Source of the DNA: Kiritimatiellia bacterium | GTDB taxonomy: Bacteria; Verrucomicrobiota; Kiritimatiellia; JAFGHX01 | Direction of reading: 5' to 3' | DNA: 49,233 bases | Assembly (NCBI GenBank): GCA_016929905.1 | Contig: JAFGHX010000080.1 | Coordinates: forward strand, 1-49,233 | The notes under the pieces: generated by a model | The model's input: only the letters and a program-made list of their open reading frames with translations | The model's database searches: none | Told to the model about the DNA's origin: nothing | In this document: one piece after another, positions 17,038 to 26,840 of the stretch | Layout of the letters: every line of letters starts with the position of its first letter | Numbering within the stretch: position 1 is the first letter of the stretch | Translations under genes and position numbers: made by a program

Positions 17038-17177
17038 GCCGTGAAATTGATACTACAAAAAGTAACAACGTAGCAGAGGTCGGCCGCAACGCTGTGGGCG
17101 CGAGCCCCCCCCCGCCGACCGGCAGCGCGTTTTTCCTATTTCCCCCGCCCGGCTGCTCCTGCTACCATGCGGTGCGC

Positions 17178-19781
17178 ATGCTGACGCCCTGCACCACGCA
17201 GCGCGGCGCGTGGTCGGTCACGCTCCTCGTTCTCCTTTGTGTGACCGGCTGCGCCACCCGCCCGAAGCACGAGCCGGCCAATGGTCCGCCGGCGCGGCCC
17301 GCCGTGGAGCGGGAAGGACCTTTCCTGTCCGCGGTGAAGCGCGGCGATGAGGCCGCTGTTCTGGGTTATCTCCGCGCCGGCGTTTCGCCCGACACGCGTC
17401 ATCCTTATTATGACGGGCTGCCCGCGCTCGGCTTGGCCGCCAAGCGACTGAAAGGCGGGACCGCCCGCCTCCTGATCGAACACGGCGCCGACGTCAACGC
17501 GGCCGACACGAACGGGCTGACGGCGCTCACGCTCGTATGCCTCACCGACCGCCGTGACACATCGGTTCCGCTTGCCCGGCTCCTGGTGCGGCACGGCGCC
17601 AAGCTGAACGCGCTGAGCAACGAGCTACGTTGGGACGATCGCGACAACATCGTCTGTATCAATCCGCTGCTCGCCGCCATCCACGTGTCGAATGAAGAGA
17701 TGGCGCGCTTCCTGATCGAGGCGGGGGCGGACATCGACGTGTGCACGCCGCAGGGGCACGCGCCGCTCCTGCTGGCGATCCGCACGCATCAGAATGGGCT
17801 TGCCAAGCACCTTGTCGGGCGCGGCGCCAAGGTACTGACGAGGTCCCTCTCGCGAGTTGACGGAATGACGCTGGATGCCGAGGTGCGCGAGGAGCATTCC
17901 GCACTGCTGGCGGCTGTCGATGCGGACAATCTGGAGATGGTCGATTTTCTGTTGCAGCAGGGGATGGATGTGAATGACGCCTCGGGCGGCCGGCGTGCCA
18001 CGCATACTGACGGCGGGGAGGAACAGGTGCAGCCCAGCCAGACGCCCCTGACGCTGGCTTGTGCGCAGAGGAAGCTGCACGCTGTGCGTTATCTAATGGG
18101 GAAAGGGGCGGACCCGAACGGCACGGGCGGCCAAGGGGAGCCACTGCACGCCGCGGTCCGGGCGCTGGCTCCAGAGATCGCGGCGTTCCTGATCGAGAAG
18201 GGCGCGGGCGTGAACGCCAAGGACCCGCAGGGCAACACGCCGTTGCTGGCGCTTGTCCGGATGATGAACTTGCTGCACGCACTCTCGGCGTGGGGCGGGC
18301 TGGATTTTGCGTCCGAGAAGCCTGAAGTCCCGCCAGCGGGCCGGCTTGATCCCTCCTCGCCCCTGGCTTCACCGGGCCTGCGGCTGGCTGGCCTGCTCGT
18401 AGATGCCGGTGCGGACGTGAACGCCTCCGATGCGCTGGGCTGCACCGCCTTGATGCTGGCGGCCGATATGGGTTTCCGCGGCATGGTCGAAATGCTGCTG
18501 GCCCATGGCGCCGCGCTCGGCATGACGAACAACTCGGGCGAAACGGCCCTGCTGCTGGCCGCACGGAACGGGCACGATGATCTGTGCCGGCTGCTGATCG
18601 AGAAGGGCGCAGACCGGCGTGTGCTCGACGAGGCGGACCTTGACCTGGACAATCTGCCTCGGCCGGTCGCGCAGCCGCTCGTCATGAAAGGCCTGTACGG
18701 CGGGAGAATGTCCGCACGGGCGCAAAAGGCGCCGCTGACCGAACGGGCGCGGAAGATGGCGGCCGAAAGACGTCTCGTACGCGCGCTGGAGAAGGGCGAT
18801 TCGGACGTCGCGCTGCTGGCGATCGGCGCCGGCGCCGACGTAAACCTGCGCACGTCGAAAATCAACCAGTCAACCGTGGCACTTGCAGCCAAGAAGGGGA
18901 TGCACGCCGTGCTTGCCGCCCTCGTTTCGGCCGGGGCGGACGTGAACCGAATGGACCGTTTGGGCGCCGCCGGCTTGCATTACGCGATCGACGCGGAGGA
19001 CCTGCAAGCGCTGGAGCTCCTGGCCGATGCGGGCGCGGACCTGGACCTGCCGGGCGGCGAAGACGCGCGCGCCGACGGCACCACCCGGTACCTGCCCAGT
19101 CCGCTGGAATCGGCGCTGACCAAGTGCAGTTCGCCCGACATGGCCGACTTCCTCGCGGCGCGCGGCGCGGACGCGAATGTCGATGTGGCATTCGACAGCA
19201 CATTGCTCGGCGCGGCGGCGAGGGGTGGCGATGAATGGACGGTTGCGTTCCTCCTGCGCCATGGCGCCGACCTCACGGCGGAAGACGACTTCACCGTCAG
19301 TCTTGTACGGGTCCTGACGGAACGCGCACGGGATGCCGACCTGAACGTGGTCGACCGGGACGGGTTCAACCTGCTGCAGTGGACCGTGCTGCGCGGGCAC
19401 GCGGATCTCGCTCGAACACTCATGGCGCGGGGTATGGACATCAACGCCGTTACGCGGTACGGAGTCCCCACCCTCTTCCTCGGCCTCTTTCAGGGGCTGC
19501 TGCTCGGACAGAGCGAAACGATCGAAGCCCTCATCGCCGGCGGCGCGGACCTCACGATCCGCAACGCATTCGGCCAGACCTGCATGCAGGTACTCGATGA
19601 GTTGGCCCGGGATCCCGCCGCCGTCTTCCCGCCCGGATTGACGGCCTTGTGGCGGCAGGAAACCAAGAACGAAACCTTCGAAGACCTGGCCGGCAGCACG
19701 GAGCGAATCCGGAATCTGTTGCTTCGTGCCGGGGCGACGTTGACGCGCGAGGCAGGAAATGCGACAGTAGCCCCGCCATGA
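17178..19781 (+). CDS. Ankyrin-repeat lipoprotein
   Basis: An 867-residue lipoprotein made almost wholly of ankyrin repeats. The N-terminus has a hydrophobic stretch and a lipobox ending VTGC (Cys25), so it should be processed by signal peptidase II and anchored in a membrane. Ankyrin units run from about residue 48 to the C-terminus (for example LLIEHGADVNAADTNGLTAL, LLVDAGADVNASDALGCTAL), about 18-20 units with some longer insertions. Ankyrin arrays mediate protein-protein contact; no partner is evident. The start at 17178 is chosen because it begins the signal sequence; the frame is open to 17094. Its TGA overlaps the start of the Sel1 gene (ATGA), so the two are coupled and may work together. 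Confidence 0.85.
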   Translation: MLTPCTTQRGAWSVTLLVLLCVTGCATRPKHEPANGPPARPAVEREGPFLSAVKRGDEAAVLGYLRAGVSPDTRHPYYDGLPALGLAAKRLKGGTARLLIEHGADVNAADTNGLTALTLVCLTDRRDTSVPLARLLVRHGAKLNALSNELRWDDRDNIVCINPLLAAIHVSNEEMARFLIEAGADIDVCTPQGHAPLLLAIRTHQNGLAKHLVGRGAKVLTRSLSRVDGMTLDAEVREEHSALLAAVDADNLEMVDFLLQQGMDVNDASGGRRATHTDGGEEQVQPSQTPLTLACAQRKLHAVRYLMGKGADPNGTGGQGEPLHAAVRALAPEIAAFLIEKGAGVNAKDPQGNTPLLALVRMMNLLHALSAWGGLDFASEKPEVPPAGRLDPSSPLASPGLRLAGLLVDAGADVNASDALGCTALMLAADMGFRGMVEMLLAHGAALGMTNNSGETALLLAARNGHDDLCRLLIEKGADRRVLDEADLDLDNLPRPVAQPLVMKGLYGGRMSARAQKAPLTERARKMAAERRLVRALEKGDSDVALLAIGAGADVNLRTSKINQSTVALAAKKGMHAVLAALVSAGADVNRMDRLGAAGLHYAIDAEDLQALELLADAGADLDLPGGEDARADGTTRYLPSPLESALTKCSSPDMADFLAARGADANVDVAFDSTLLGAAARGGDEWTVAFLLRHGADLTAEDDFTVSLVRVLTERARDADLNVVDRDGFNLLQWTVLRGHADLARTLMARGMDINAVTRYGVPTLFLGLFQGLLLGQSETIEALIAGGADLTIRNAFGQTCMQVLDELARDPAAVFPPGLTALWRQETKNETFEDLAGSTERIRNLLLRAGATLTREAGNATVAPP

Positions 19782-21586
19782 AGCGCCTGTGTCGAGTTGC
19801 CCCGCCTGTTCTGCTTGTCTTGTCCTGCCTGCTCCTCTCATTCTCCGGGCTCGGCACGGCGGAGGCGGCGTTGCGAGTCGTCGTGCTGCCGGCCGACATC
19901 CCACCGGTTTCGTATGACGGCACGCCGGCTTCGCTGGAGGCCATTCTCGAGGCGCTGCGGCCGGTGGCCGGGCAGGGATCGAGCGTGGGGCTCTATGCCT
20001 GCCGGGAGGCCGCCTTCGCCCTGCGCCGCTACGACGAACTCGCGGATTTCCCGCAGACCGCTCGCGAGCAGCCGCCCGAGGAGATCGAAGCCCAGTGGTT
20101 GGCCTGGCTGCGGGGCAAAGCGGAACAAGGCGATCCCTTCTTCCAAAAAGTTCTGGCGGATCTCATCTGCGACGGCCGCTTGGCCGCTGAGCAGGCGGCG
20201 GCCGGTCCGGCGTGGTACCGCAAGGCCTGGGAACAGGGCTACGTACGCGCCGGCGCGACGCTGGGCCGCTGCTTCTACAAGGGGTTGGGGGTCGACACCG
20301 ACTACGCGCAAGCGGTGCGCCTCTTTCGGGAAGCGCTCGAGAAGGGGAGCCTTGACGCCAAGTGCAGTCTCGCCCAGGCATACGAAGACGGAAATGGAGT
20401 GGAGAAGGACCACGAGGCGGCGTTGCGTCTGTGCCGGGAAGCCGCGCAACTGGGGCTGCCGCGCGCGGAGAACAATCTGGGGCACATGTACGCCTTGGGC
20501 GTGGGAACCAGCCGGGACGACGAGCAGGCCGTGTACTGGTTCCGCAAAGCGGCGGAGAAGAACGAATTGATGGGCCAGGCGAATCTTGGCGGGCGATACA
20601 TGCGCGGCAAAGGGGTCGCGCGCGACTGCGCCGAAGCGCTGAAGTGGCTCCGCAGGGCTGCGGACCAAGACAACGCCCAAGCACAATGCAGCCTCGGTTG
20701 GATGTACGACCAGGGCCTGGGCGTCCCGCGCGACAAGCGGCAGGCGGAGAAATGGTACTTGGCGGCGGCCGAGCAGGGCGAGTCGCAGGCCCAGCACAAC
20801 CTGTACTGGATCAATGTGAGCAAGAAGGACTATGCGCAGGCGGCGAAATGGCGCCGGCTGGCCGCGGAGCAGGGGCACGACGGCTCGTGCTGCCTGATGG
20901 GCCAGGCGCACCAGTTCGGCTGGGGCGTGAAGAAGGATTATGTGCTCGCGATCGAATGGTACAAGAAGGCGCTGAACCACGCCAAGTCGAAGCGCGGAAT
21001 CGGGGACATCTATGCGCAGGGCGGCCACGGCGTGACGCGCGATCCGGAGCAGGCCCTGAAGTGGTACCACGAGGCCGTTGCACAGAACGATCGCGAGGCG
21101 ATGGTCGCGCTCGGCAACCTGTACGCCGAGGGGCTGGGTGTGAAGCGCGACCCCGGCGAGGCCATGCGCTGGTATGCGAAAGCGGCCGGCGGTTACGGGC
21201 AGAGCGCGGGCAAGGCCGCGCTGAAGATCGCGCGCATGTACGCCGAGGGCGGCGGCGTGGAGCAGGACTATGCGACCGCCGCGCGACTGTACCGCAGCGC
21301 GGTACAGAAGGGCCTGAAAGACGCGTTCAAGAGGCTGGAGACTCTCGCATGGGAGGGCGTGCTCGAGGCCCAGTTCGAACTGGCGGAACTGTACTACAAA
21401 GGGCAGCGCGAGATCGTGAAGCAGGACTACGTCGCGGCCATCTACTGGTACACCAAGGCTGCGGAGCAAGGCCACTTCGCCGCGAAGGAGAACCTGGACC
21501 TGCTCTCGCTCTGGGGGCCGCCGACCGAAGAAGATTTCCGCAAGGCGCAGGCCCGTCTCATGCAGGAAGGCGGCGCCGGCCGGTGA
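19778..21586 (+). CDS. Secreted Sel1-repeat protein, copy 1
   Basis: A 602-residue protein with a signal peptide (MKRLCRVAPPVLLVLSCLLL, cleavage near AEA). A ~110-residue N-terminal region shared with the next gene follows (VVLPADIPPVSYDGTPASLE, GLYACREA). Then about 12 Sel1-like (TPR-related) repeats of ~36 residues (LGHMYALGVGTSRDDEQAVY, WFRKAAEKN). Sel1 arrays form alpha-solenoids that scaffold protein complexes; in bacteria they are found in periplasmic and surface regulators. Start at 19778 overlaps the ankyrin gene stop. The C-terminus ends RKAQARLMQEGGAGR. The last ~265 bases are about 92% identical to the 3' end of the next gene. Confidence 0.85.
   Translation: MKRLCRVAPPVLLVLSCLLLSFSGLGTAEAALRVVVLPADIPPVSYDGTPASLEAILEALRPVAGQGSSVGLYACREAAFALRRYDELADFPQTAREQPPEEIEAQWLAWLRGKAEQGDPFFQKVLADLICDGRLAAEQAAAGPAWYRKAWEQGYVRAGATLGRCFYKGLGVDTDYAQAVRLFREALEKGSLDAKCSLAQAYEDGNGVEKDHEAALRLCREAAQLGLPRAENNLGHMYALGVGTSRDDEQAVYWFRKAAEKNELMGQANLGGRYMRGKGVARDCAEALKWLRRAADQDNAQAQCSLGWMYDQGLGVPRDKRQAEKWYLAAAEQGESQAQHNLYWINVSKKDYAQAAKWRRLAAEQGHDGSCCLMGQAHQFGWGVKKDYVLAIEWYKKALNHAKSKRGIGDIYAQGGHGVTRDPEQALKWYHEAVAQNDREAMVALGNLYAEGLGVKRDPGEAMRWYAKAAGGYGQSAGKAALKIARMYAEGGGVEQDYATAARLYRSAVQKGLKDAFKRLETLAWEGVLEAQFELAELYYKGQREIVKQDYVAAIYWYTKAAEQGHFAAKENLDLLSLWGPPTEEDFRKAQARLMQEGGAGR
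21315..21571 (+). repeat. Near-identical 3' segment shared by the two Sel1 genes (first copy)
   Basis: This segment and 23477-23736 differ at about 22 positions by hand comparison, no gaps, mostly silent. The rest of the two genes is far less alike, which indicates recent gene conversion or a locally constrained C-terminal module. Confidence 0.75.
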
Positions 21587-21714
21587 CCGCGCGCCGCCAC
21601 GCCTGCCATGGTGCCATGCACCGTGTTTCAGGATCGGCTCGCCCGTATTTTCGGATCAGGGACGTCCCATGCAGCGTTGACAACGGCCGAGCCGGATGCG
21701 AGACTGCGACCGAA

Positions 21715-23739
21715 ATGAAGAACGGGTCCCGCCCCCGCACGCGCATGCCGGCTTTTCTGCTGGGCCTCGCCCTGAGCATCGGCGGCGTGCCGCCCGCCCA
21801 AGCGGCCCTGAAGCTCGTGATTCTCCCCACTGACATTCCGGCCGTTTCCTACGACGGCACGCCGGCTTCGCTGGAGCGGATCTTCAAGGCGCTCGAACCG
21901 GCCGCGCGGCAGGGCTATACGGTTCCGCTCTACGTCTGCCGGGAAGCGCTGCTGGCGCTGGGCCGCACGAAGACGCTTACGGAATTGCGCCCGAGCATGG
22001 CGCAGGCGTTCGGCGCCGAAATCGACGGGCCGTGGCTGCAGTGGCTGAAGGACAAGGCCGAAAGCGGCGACGTCTTCTTCCAGAAGAACCTGGCCTACCT
22101 CTATTGGATGGGCATCCTCGTCGAGAAGAACAACGCCGAGCGCGACAAGTGGTTCGGCAAGTCCGCCAAGGGCGGCTACCCGCGCTCCATCTGGCTGGTC
22201 GGCCGGCTGCTCTACTATGGCGACGGCGTGGAACAGGATCTGCCGCGTGCCGTTCAGCTCTACCGCGAAGCGGCCGCAAAGGGCAGCCTGTGCGCGATGC
22301 ACGAGTTGGGACTCGCCTACCAGGCCGGCAAGGGCATCGAACAGGACGTCGAGCAGGCGGTCGGCCTGTTCCGGCAGGCGGCACAGAAGGGCAACATGGA
22401 CGGCATGTGTTCGCTGGCCGAAGCGTACCAGGACGGCAAGGGCGTGCCGCAAGACCCGGCCAAGGCGCTGGAGCTCTTCCGGCAGGCGGGTGAGGCCGGG
22501 AAATGCTGCGCCTACTGGCACATCGGCGACATGTACGCGTACGGCCGCGGCGTGGCGCGCGACCGTGTTGAGGCGGTGAAATGGGTGCGCAAGGCGGCCG
22601 AGATGGGCTGCGAGCGGGGGATGAACTCGCTGGGCTACTATTACCAGAACGGCTGGGGTGTCGCGCAGGATGCGCGCGAGGCGGTGAACTGGTACCGCAA
22701 AGCGGCCGAGACCGGCAATGCGCTGGCCATGGCGAACCTCGGGCACATGTACATCAACGGCAAGGGCGTGAAACGGGATTACGCCGAGGGCATGAAGTGG
22801 GCGAAGCGGGCGGCGGAAAAGGGGAACCCGACGGGCCTTGTCCACGTCGGGTACCTCTACGAGGAGGGGCTCGGGGTCAAGCAGGACCTTGCCGAGGCCA
22901 TGCGTTGGTATGAGCAGGCGGCGGAACAGGGCAGCGACCAGGCCTGCCACAACCTCGGCTTGATCCATGAGTTCGGCAAGGGCGGCAGGAAGCGTGACTT
23001 CGCGCAGGCCGCCAAGTGGTTCGAGAAGGGCGCCGGACTGGGCCATGAATACTCGCCCTACAGGCTCGGGAACCTCCACTTCTACGGGCGCGGCATGAAG
23101 AAGGACTACGCCGAAGCGCTGAAATGGTTCGAGAAAGGCGCCGACTACTCCCAGGCGAAGCGCGCGATCGGCGACATCTACGCGCGCGGCGGGCACGGCG
23201 TCGAGAAGGACGAACAGAAAGCTGTGGAATGGTATCGAAAGGCCGTCGCCGAGAACGACCGCAGCGCCATGCTGGCGCTCGGCACGCTGTACGCCGAAGG
23301 GCGCGGTGTGGCGCAGGATCAGGAGGAGGCCATGCGCTGGTTCCACAAGGCGGCCGGCGGCTACGGGCGCACCGCCGGAGAGGCGACGATAAAGATCGCC
23401 CGCCTGTACGCCGACGGCGACGGCGTGGAGCAGGACTACGCGACCGCGGCGCAACTGTACCGCAACGCGGTACAGAAGGGCCTGAAAGACGCGTTCAAGA
23501 GCCTGGAGACTCTCGCATGGGAGGGTGTGCCCGAGGCCCAGTTCGAACTCGCGGAGCTGTACTACAAGGGGCAGCGCGAGATCGTGAAGCAGGACTACGT
23601 CGAGGCCATCTACTGGTACACGAAGGCCGCGGAACAGGGCCACTTCGCCGCCAGGGAAAACCTGGAGCTGTTCTCGCTCTGGGGCCCGCCGACCGAGGAG
23701 GATTTCCGCAAGGCGCAGGCCAGACTCATGCAGGAGTGA
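21715..23739 (+). CDS. Secreted Sel1-repeat protein, copy 2
   Basis: A 674-residue paralogue of the upstream gene: signal peptide (MPAFLLGLALSIGGVPPAQA within the first 30 residues), the same N-terminal region (LVILPTDIPAVSYDGTPASL, YVCREALLALG), then about 14 Sel1-like repeats (YLYWMGILVEKNNAERDKW, LGHMYINGKGVKRDYAEGMK) and the shared C-terminus RKAQARLMQE. The chosen ATG at 21715 (MKNGSRPRTR) has only a weak GAGA upstream; the next in-frame ATG at 21745 has none. The frame is open far upstream, but that part overlaps the previous gene in another frame and is not coding. The 128-base gap before it shows no clear promoter, so it is probably cotranscribed. Confidence 0.85.
   Translation: MKNGSRPRTRMPAFLLGLALSIGGVPPAQAALKLVILPTDIPAVSYDGTPASLERIFKALEPAARQGYTVPLYVCREALLALGRTKTLTELRPSMAQAFGAEIDGPWLQWLKDKAESGDVFFQKNLAYLYWMGILVEKNNAERDKWFGKSAKGGYPRSIWLVGRLLYYGDGVEQDLPRAVQLYREAAAKGSLCAMHELGLAYQAGKGIEQDVEQAVGLFRQAAQKGNMDGMCSLAEAYQDGKGVPQDPAKALELFRQAGEAGKCCAYWHIGDMYAYGRGVARDRVEAVKWVRKAAEMGCERGMNSLGYYYQNGWGVAQDAREAVNWYRKAAETGNALAMANLGHMYINGKGVKRDYAEGMKWAKRAAEKGNPTGLVHVGYLYEEGLGVKQDLAEAMRWYEQAAEQGSDQACHNLGLIHEFGKGGRKRDFAQAAKWFEKGAGLGHEYSPYRLGNLHFYGRGMKKDYAEALKWFEKGADYSQAKRAIGDIYARGGHGVEKDEQKAVEWYRKAVAENDRSAMLALGTLYAEGRGVAQDQEEAMRWFHKAAGGYGRTAGEATIKIARLYADGDGVEQDYATAAQLYRNAVQKGLKDAFKSLETLAWEGVPEAQFELAELYYKGQREIVKQDYVEAIYWYTKAAEQGHFAARENLELFSLWGPPTEEDFRKAQARLMQE
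23477..23736 (+). repeat. Near-identical 3' segment shared by the two Sel1 genes (second copy)
   Basis: Partner of 21315-21571; see that entry. It encodes the last Sel1 unit and the C-terminal tail. Confidence 0.75.
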
Positions 23740-23797
23740 GAAGGCGAGCACGGCTCGGCTCTGCCTCACGGCGGCATGTTCGGGCGGTCGGTGTTGA

Positions 23798-23812
23798 CGG
23801 GCCTTCGGCCCG
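23798..23812 (+). terminator. Short GC-rich hairpin between Sel1 copy 2 and the next gene
   Basis: CGGGCC and GGCCCG arms flank a TTC loop. No T-tract follows, so it may attenuate or stabilise rather than terminate. The rest of the 153-base gap shows only GC-rich imperfect repeats. Confidence 0.35.
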
Positions 23813-23892
23813 GCGCAAGCGGCGAGCCGCCTTCGCGCGGACGCTTCGGCGCGCCAGGGACGCCGCTTCTACTGTCTTGGGGGATCAGAATC

Positions 23893-26835
23893 ATGAGAAA
23901 CGAATGCGTCAGGCTCGCCGTTCTGGGTGCGTGGCTGCTGCTCGCGCGCGCGGAAGCCAGAGACTACGAAGCCGGTTTCGCGAAGTTCTTCGGCTTGGGG
24001 CTGCCGGACGTCACCGCGGCGACATACGTGACCCTGGAGGCGCACGGCGGGCCCGGCTTTGTCGATATGGACTCCGAGATCCCGCGCGAGGCCGGGCTGG
24101 CCGGCAATGCCTGGCTCGTGAAGGAAGACAAGCAGGGCCTGAGCACCTTCGTCGTGGAGCAGCGCTGCGTTGTGCGCCTGTATGACGAGGCGTTCCAGGA
24201 GAAGCAATACCGGGAGGCGCGGCGGCAGGGCCGGCGTGAGCGGATCAGGCGGGCTGAGCGCTGGGCCGAAAACGAGCCGGCCGGCACATGGCGGCCGGCC
24301 GACCTGGACACGGACATAGCGGCCCTCACCGCGTTCCTCAGCAAGACAGCCGAAAGCGACAAGCGGCGCCGGCTGGACTCCGATAGCTACGCGGAGATCT
24401 TCTTCTTCGCCGCCAATATCCACCGGCGCGGCCGGTCGGCGGAAGCCGGCCAGCTCGTCGACACGCTGTTCGGCATTGCCGGCGACCCGCGCGAGGTGGT
24501 CCTGGCCGGCATGAACGCGCTTGCGGAGAGCCAGTACACGCAGCTTTACCGCACGTTCCGCGACGCGAAAGACTGGGACGCGCTCGGACGAGGAATCGAG
24601 GAACTGCTGGAGCGGTTCCCGCTCGGCTGGCGCACGGCGCCTGCCGCGAAGCGGCTTCTGGGGCTGATCGCCAACCGCGTCGCGCAGCCCGACCCGCCGG
24701 CCGTTGAAGGCGAAGGGCTGACCGACGCGCATCGTACGCTGGCCACCGCGCTGGCTACGGCCACCGATTGGAGTTGGGAACAGCGCTACCCCGCCAGGAA
24801 CCATCTGTGGGTGCTGGGCGCGGCGTCCCGCCGAGGGAAAGGTCCCGTGCAAGCCGGAGAGCCGGACATGGCGGAACGGATAACCGGTATGCGGATGCAG
24901 GCGGTGCCGCTGCTGCTGGCGCTGGTGAAGGACGATTACCTCACCGGAATCGACATGGCCGATGTGCGCGGGTACCGGCACGTACGCCACCACTACTCGA
25001 GCCGGAACGAGGAGTTGACCGAAGAGCGGATCGCCCAACTGTTCGACGAGATGCAGCGCCCGGCGCGGCGCGGCGATATTGCCCGCGCGCTGCTGCGGCC
25101 TCTGCTCATTGCCGGCGACCGGCGCTCCTACGAACTCGACCGGCTGCCGGCCGGCCCGTTCCGCAAAGCCTGCGCCGCGTGGTACGCGGCGAATCGGGAC
25201 AAGACGCCGAGTGAACTCGCGGCGCTGTATCTGAAGAAAGAGGACCACCAGCAGTCGGAAAGCGCGTTGTGGTGGCTATTGGTGTCGACCAACGCGAGCG
25301 ACAACGCGCTGGCCGAGCAGCATCTGCTGGAGGCGGCGGACCCCGATCGGCATCAGTATGTCGTAAGAGAGTACGTCGCGGCCAAAGGCGCCGCGGCGGA
25401 GGAGTTTGCCCTGAAGTACATCGCCTTGCTCGAGCAGAAGCTGGCGGCGGAACCGGCGGATGCCGAGCCACGCGACGCGCGCTTTCGCCGGTACCGCGAC
25501 GAGTCGCGCAAGGCAGCCGTCAAGTATCTGCGCGACGCGGTGGCCGGCAAATCGCTGGCCGAGCTGCTCGCCGAGCTGGCGGGCGGCCGGGCGACGTGGG
25601 AGGATGTGGACGACCTGCTCACGCAGCGACTGGTTCGGGAAGAGGAGAGCGCCGCCGTCTCGGCCGTGTTGGAAGCGGCACGGAAGGCCGAAGCCGCGCC
25701 GCTGCGCGTGCGGCTCATCGCGCTTGTGCCGCATATCGGGGTGTACAGGCGGTACGGCCGGTATATGGACGCGGGCATGGCGGACGAGGAACCGGCGGAC
25801 GCGCCGCCGCTGAAGCTGAACGTGGCGGACCATGCCGAGATGTGGAAGAAGCTGATCGCGGACGAGCGCCCGTGCCAGTCCGACGAATGGCCAGACTGGA
25901 CAGGCGAGACGATGGCCGTTGCCGACACGGCGCGTTGGGCGATCGAGGCGCTGTACTCGGCTGAGGACGACGAAGAACGCAGTTCCGGGGCGCTTCTGTA
26001 CCTGTGGGGCGAGCGCGGAAGGGCCCTGCTTCGGGCGCGGGCCGACGCCAGGCTCGCGGGCAAGGCGGAGAACGAGTTACCACCCTACCCCGCCCCCGAC
26101 CGCGTCTCGGCCGAGCGGCGCCGGGAAATCCAAACGGCACTGGCCGCCGCGGAACCTGCCGCCGTGGCCGGGCTTGCCGCCGGGTTGAGCCTGGACGAAC
26201 TGGCGGCGGTGGCGGAAGCATGCGCGTGCGATCAAGAATTGAACCGAAGACTCCTGCCGGCCGCGAACACCATACGGGCGGTGCACGCCCCGCCGGGCGA
26301 CCCGGCACTGGGCGAACGCACGGCGGCGCTCAAAGGCAAGGTGTTCGACAGGGCGATGGCCGAATCGCTCAAACAGATCTGTGAGGACCTGCTCAAGGAC
26401 GGCCAACCGGCAGCCTGTTCGGTCGTCCGGCCTGCGTGTCTGGAGGGGATCACCGTTCGGATCCGGCCGATGCCCGACAGCCGGGCGGACGGCGCCGGGG
26501 CTCGCCATCGGGAAGGCGGGGCGGACCATCCCGTGGTGGCGGGTGTCGTCTCTTCGGTGCCCGGCCTGTATGCGCACGCGCTCTGGGCCGCGGCCATGCC
26601 GGGCGCCGGCGACAAGACGCCCGCCGGGAGGGACGCCGGCGGCGCGGCAACGCGGGAGCGCGTGCCGGTCGCGGACGCCGAGCCCGGCGACGCACACGAG
26701 CCGGAATCGCCGCAGGCACAGGAGCAGTTCTGGAACACGCTCGCCGACCTGTGCAGCGGGAACTCAAGCGTCTGCGAATACGCCACGGTCTCCTTCGCCG
26801 GCCTGATGCCGGGGGCGACGCACGAGGAACAGTAG
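23893..26835 (+). CDS. Large secreted helical protein of unknown function
   Basis: A 980-residue protein with a likely signal peptide (MRNECVRLAVLGAWLLLARA). The mature part starts with DYEAGFAKFFGLGLPDVTAA and is mostly charged and helical throughout, without recognised motifs. Stretches such as ALWWLLVSTNASDNALAEQH and LAELLAELAGGRATWEDVDD suggest an alpha-solenoid. Cys pairs occur near the C-terminus (CACDQ, CSVVRPAC, LCSGNSSVC). The start at 23893 follows GGGGGATCAGAATC and begins the signal peptide; the frame is open to 23776. It is the last gene of the ankyrin/Sel1 cluster, 153 bases after Sel1 copy 2, and is followed by a strong hairpin. I do not recognise the family. Confidence 0.75.
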   Translation: MRNECVRLAVLGAWLLLARAEARDYEAGFAKFFGLGLPDVTAATYVTLEAHGGPGFVDMDSEIPREAGLAGNAWLVKEDKQGLSTFVVEQRCVVRLYDEAFQEKQYREARRQGRRERIRRAERWAENEPAGTWRPADLDTDIAALTAFLSKTAESDKRRRLDSDSYAEIFFFAANIHRRGRSAEAGQLVDTLFGIAGDPREVVLAGMNALAESQYTQLYRTFRDAKDWDALGRGIEELLERFPLGWRTAPAAKRLLGLIANRVAQPDPPAVEGEGLTDAHRTLATALATATDWSWEQRYPARNHLWVLGAASRRGKGPVQAGEPDMAERITGMRMQAVPLLLALVKDDYLTGIDMADVRGYRHVRHHYSSRNEELTEERIAQLFDEMQRPARRGDIARALLRPLLIAGDRRSYELDRLPAGPFRKACAAWYAANRDKTPSELAALYLKKEDHQQSESALWWLLVSTNASDNALAEQHLLEAADPDRHQYVVREYVAAKGAAAEEFALKYIALLEQKLAAEPADAEPRDARFRRYRDESRKAAVKYLRDAVAGKSLAELLAELAGGRATWEDVDDLLTQRLVREEESAAVSAVLEAARKAEAAPLRVRLIALVPHIGVYRRYGRYMDAGMADEEPADAPPLKLNVADHAEMWKKLIADERPCQSDEWPDWTGETMAVADTARWAIEALYSAEDDEERSSGALLYLWGERGRALLRARADARLAGKAENELPPYPAPDRVSAERRREIQTALAAAEPAAVAGLAAGLSLDELAAVAEACACDQELNRRLLPAANTIRAVHAPPGDPALGERTAALKGKVFDRAMAESLKQICEDLLKDGQPAACSVVRPACLEGITVRIRPMPDSRADGAGARHREGGADHPVVAGVVSSVPGLYAHALWAAAMPGAGDKTPAGRDAGGAATRERVPVADAEPGDAHEPESPQAQEQFWNTLADLCSGNSSVCEYATVSFAGLMPGATHEEQ

Positions 26836-26840
26836 GGCCC

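Noticed and set aside
20362..21714. Upstream 451-codon extension in frame with Sel1 copy 2
   Set aside because: It overlaps Sel1 copy 1 in another frame and is Arg/Gly-rich; the true start is near the signal peptide at 21715.
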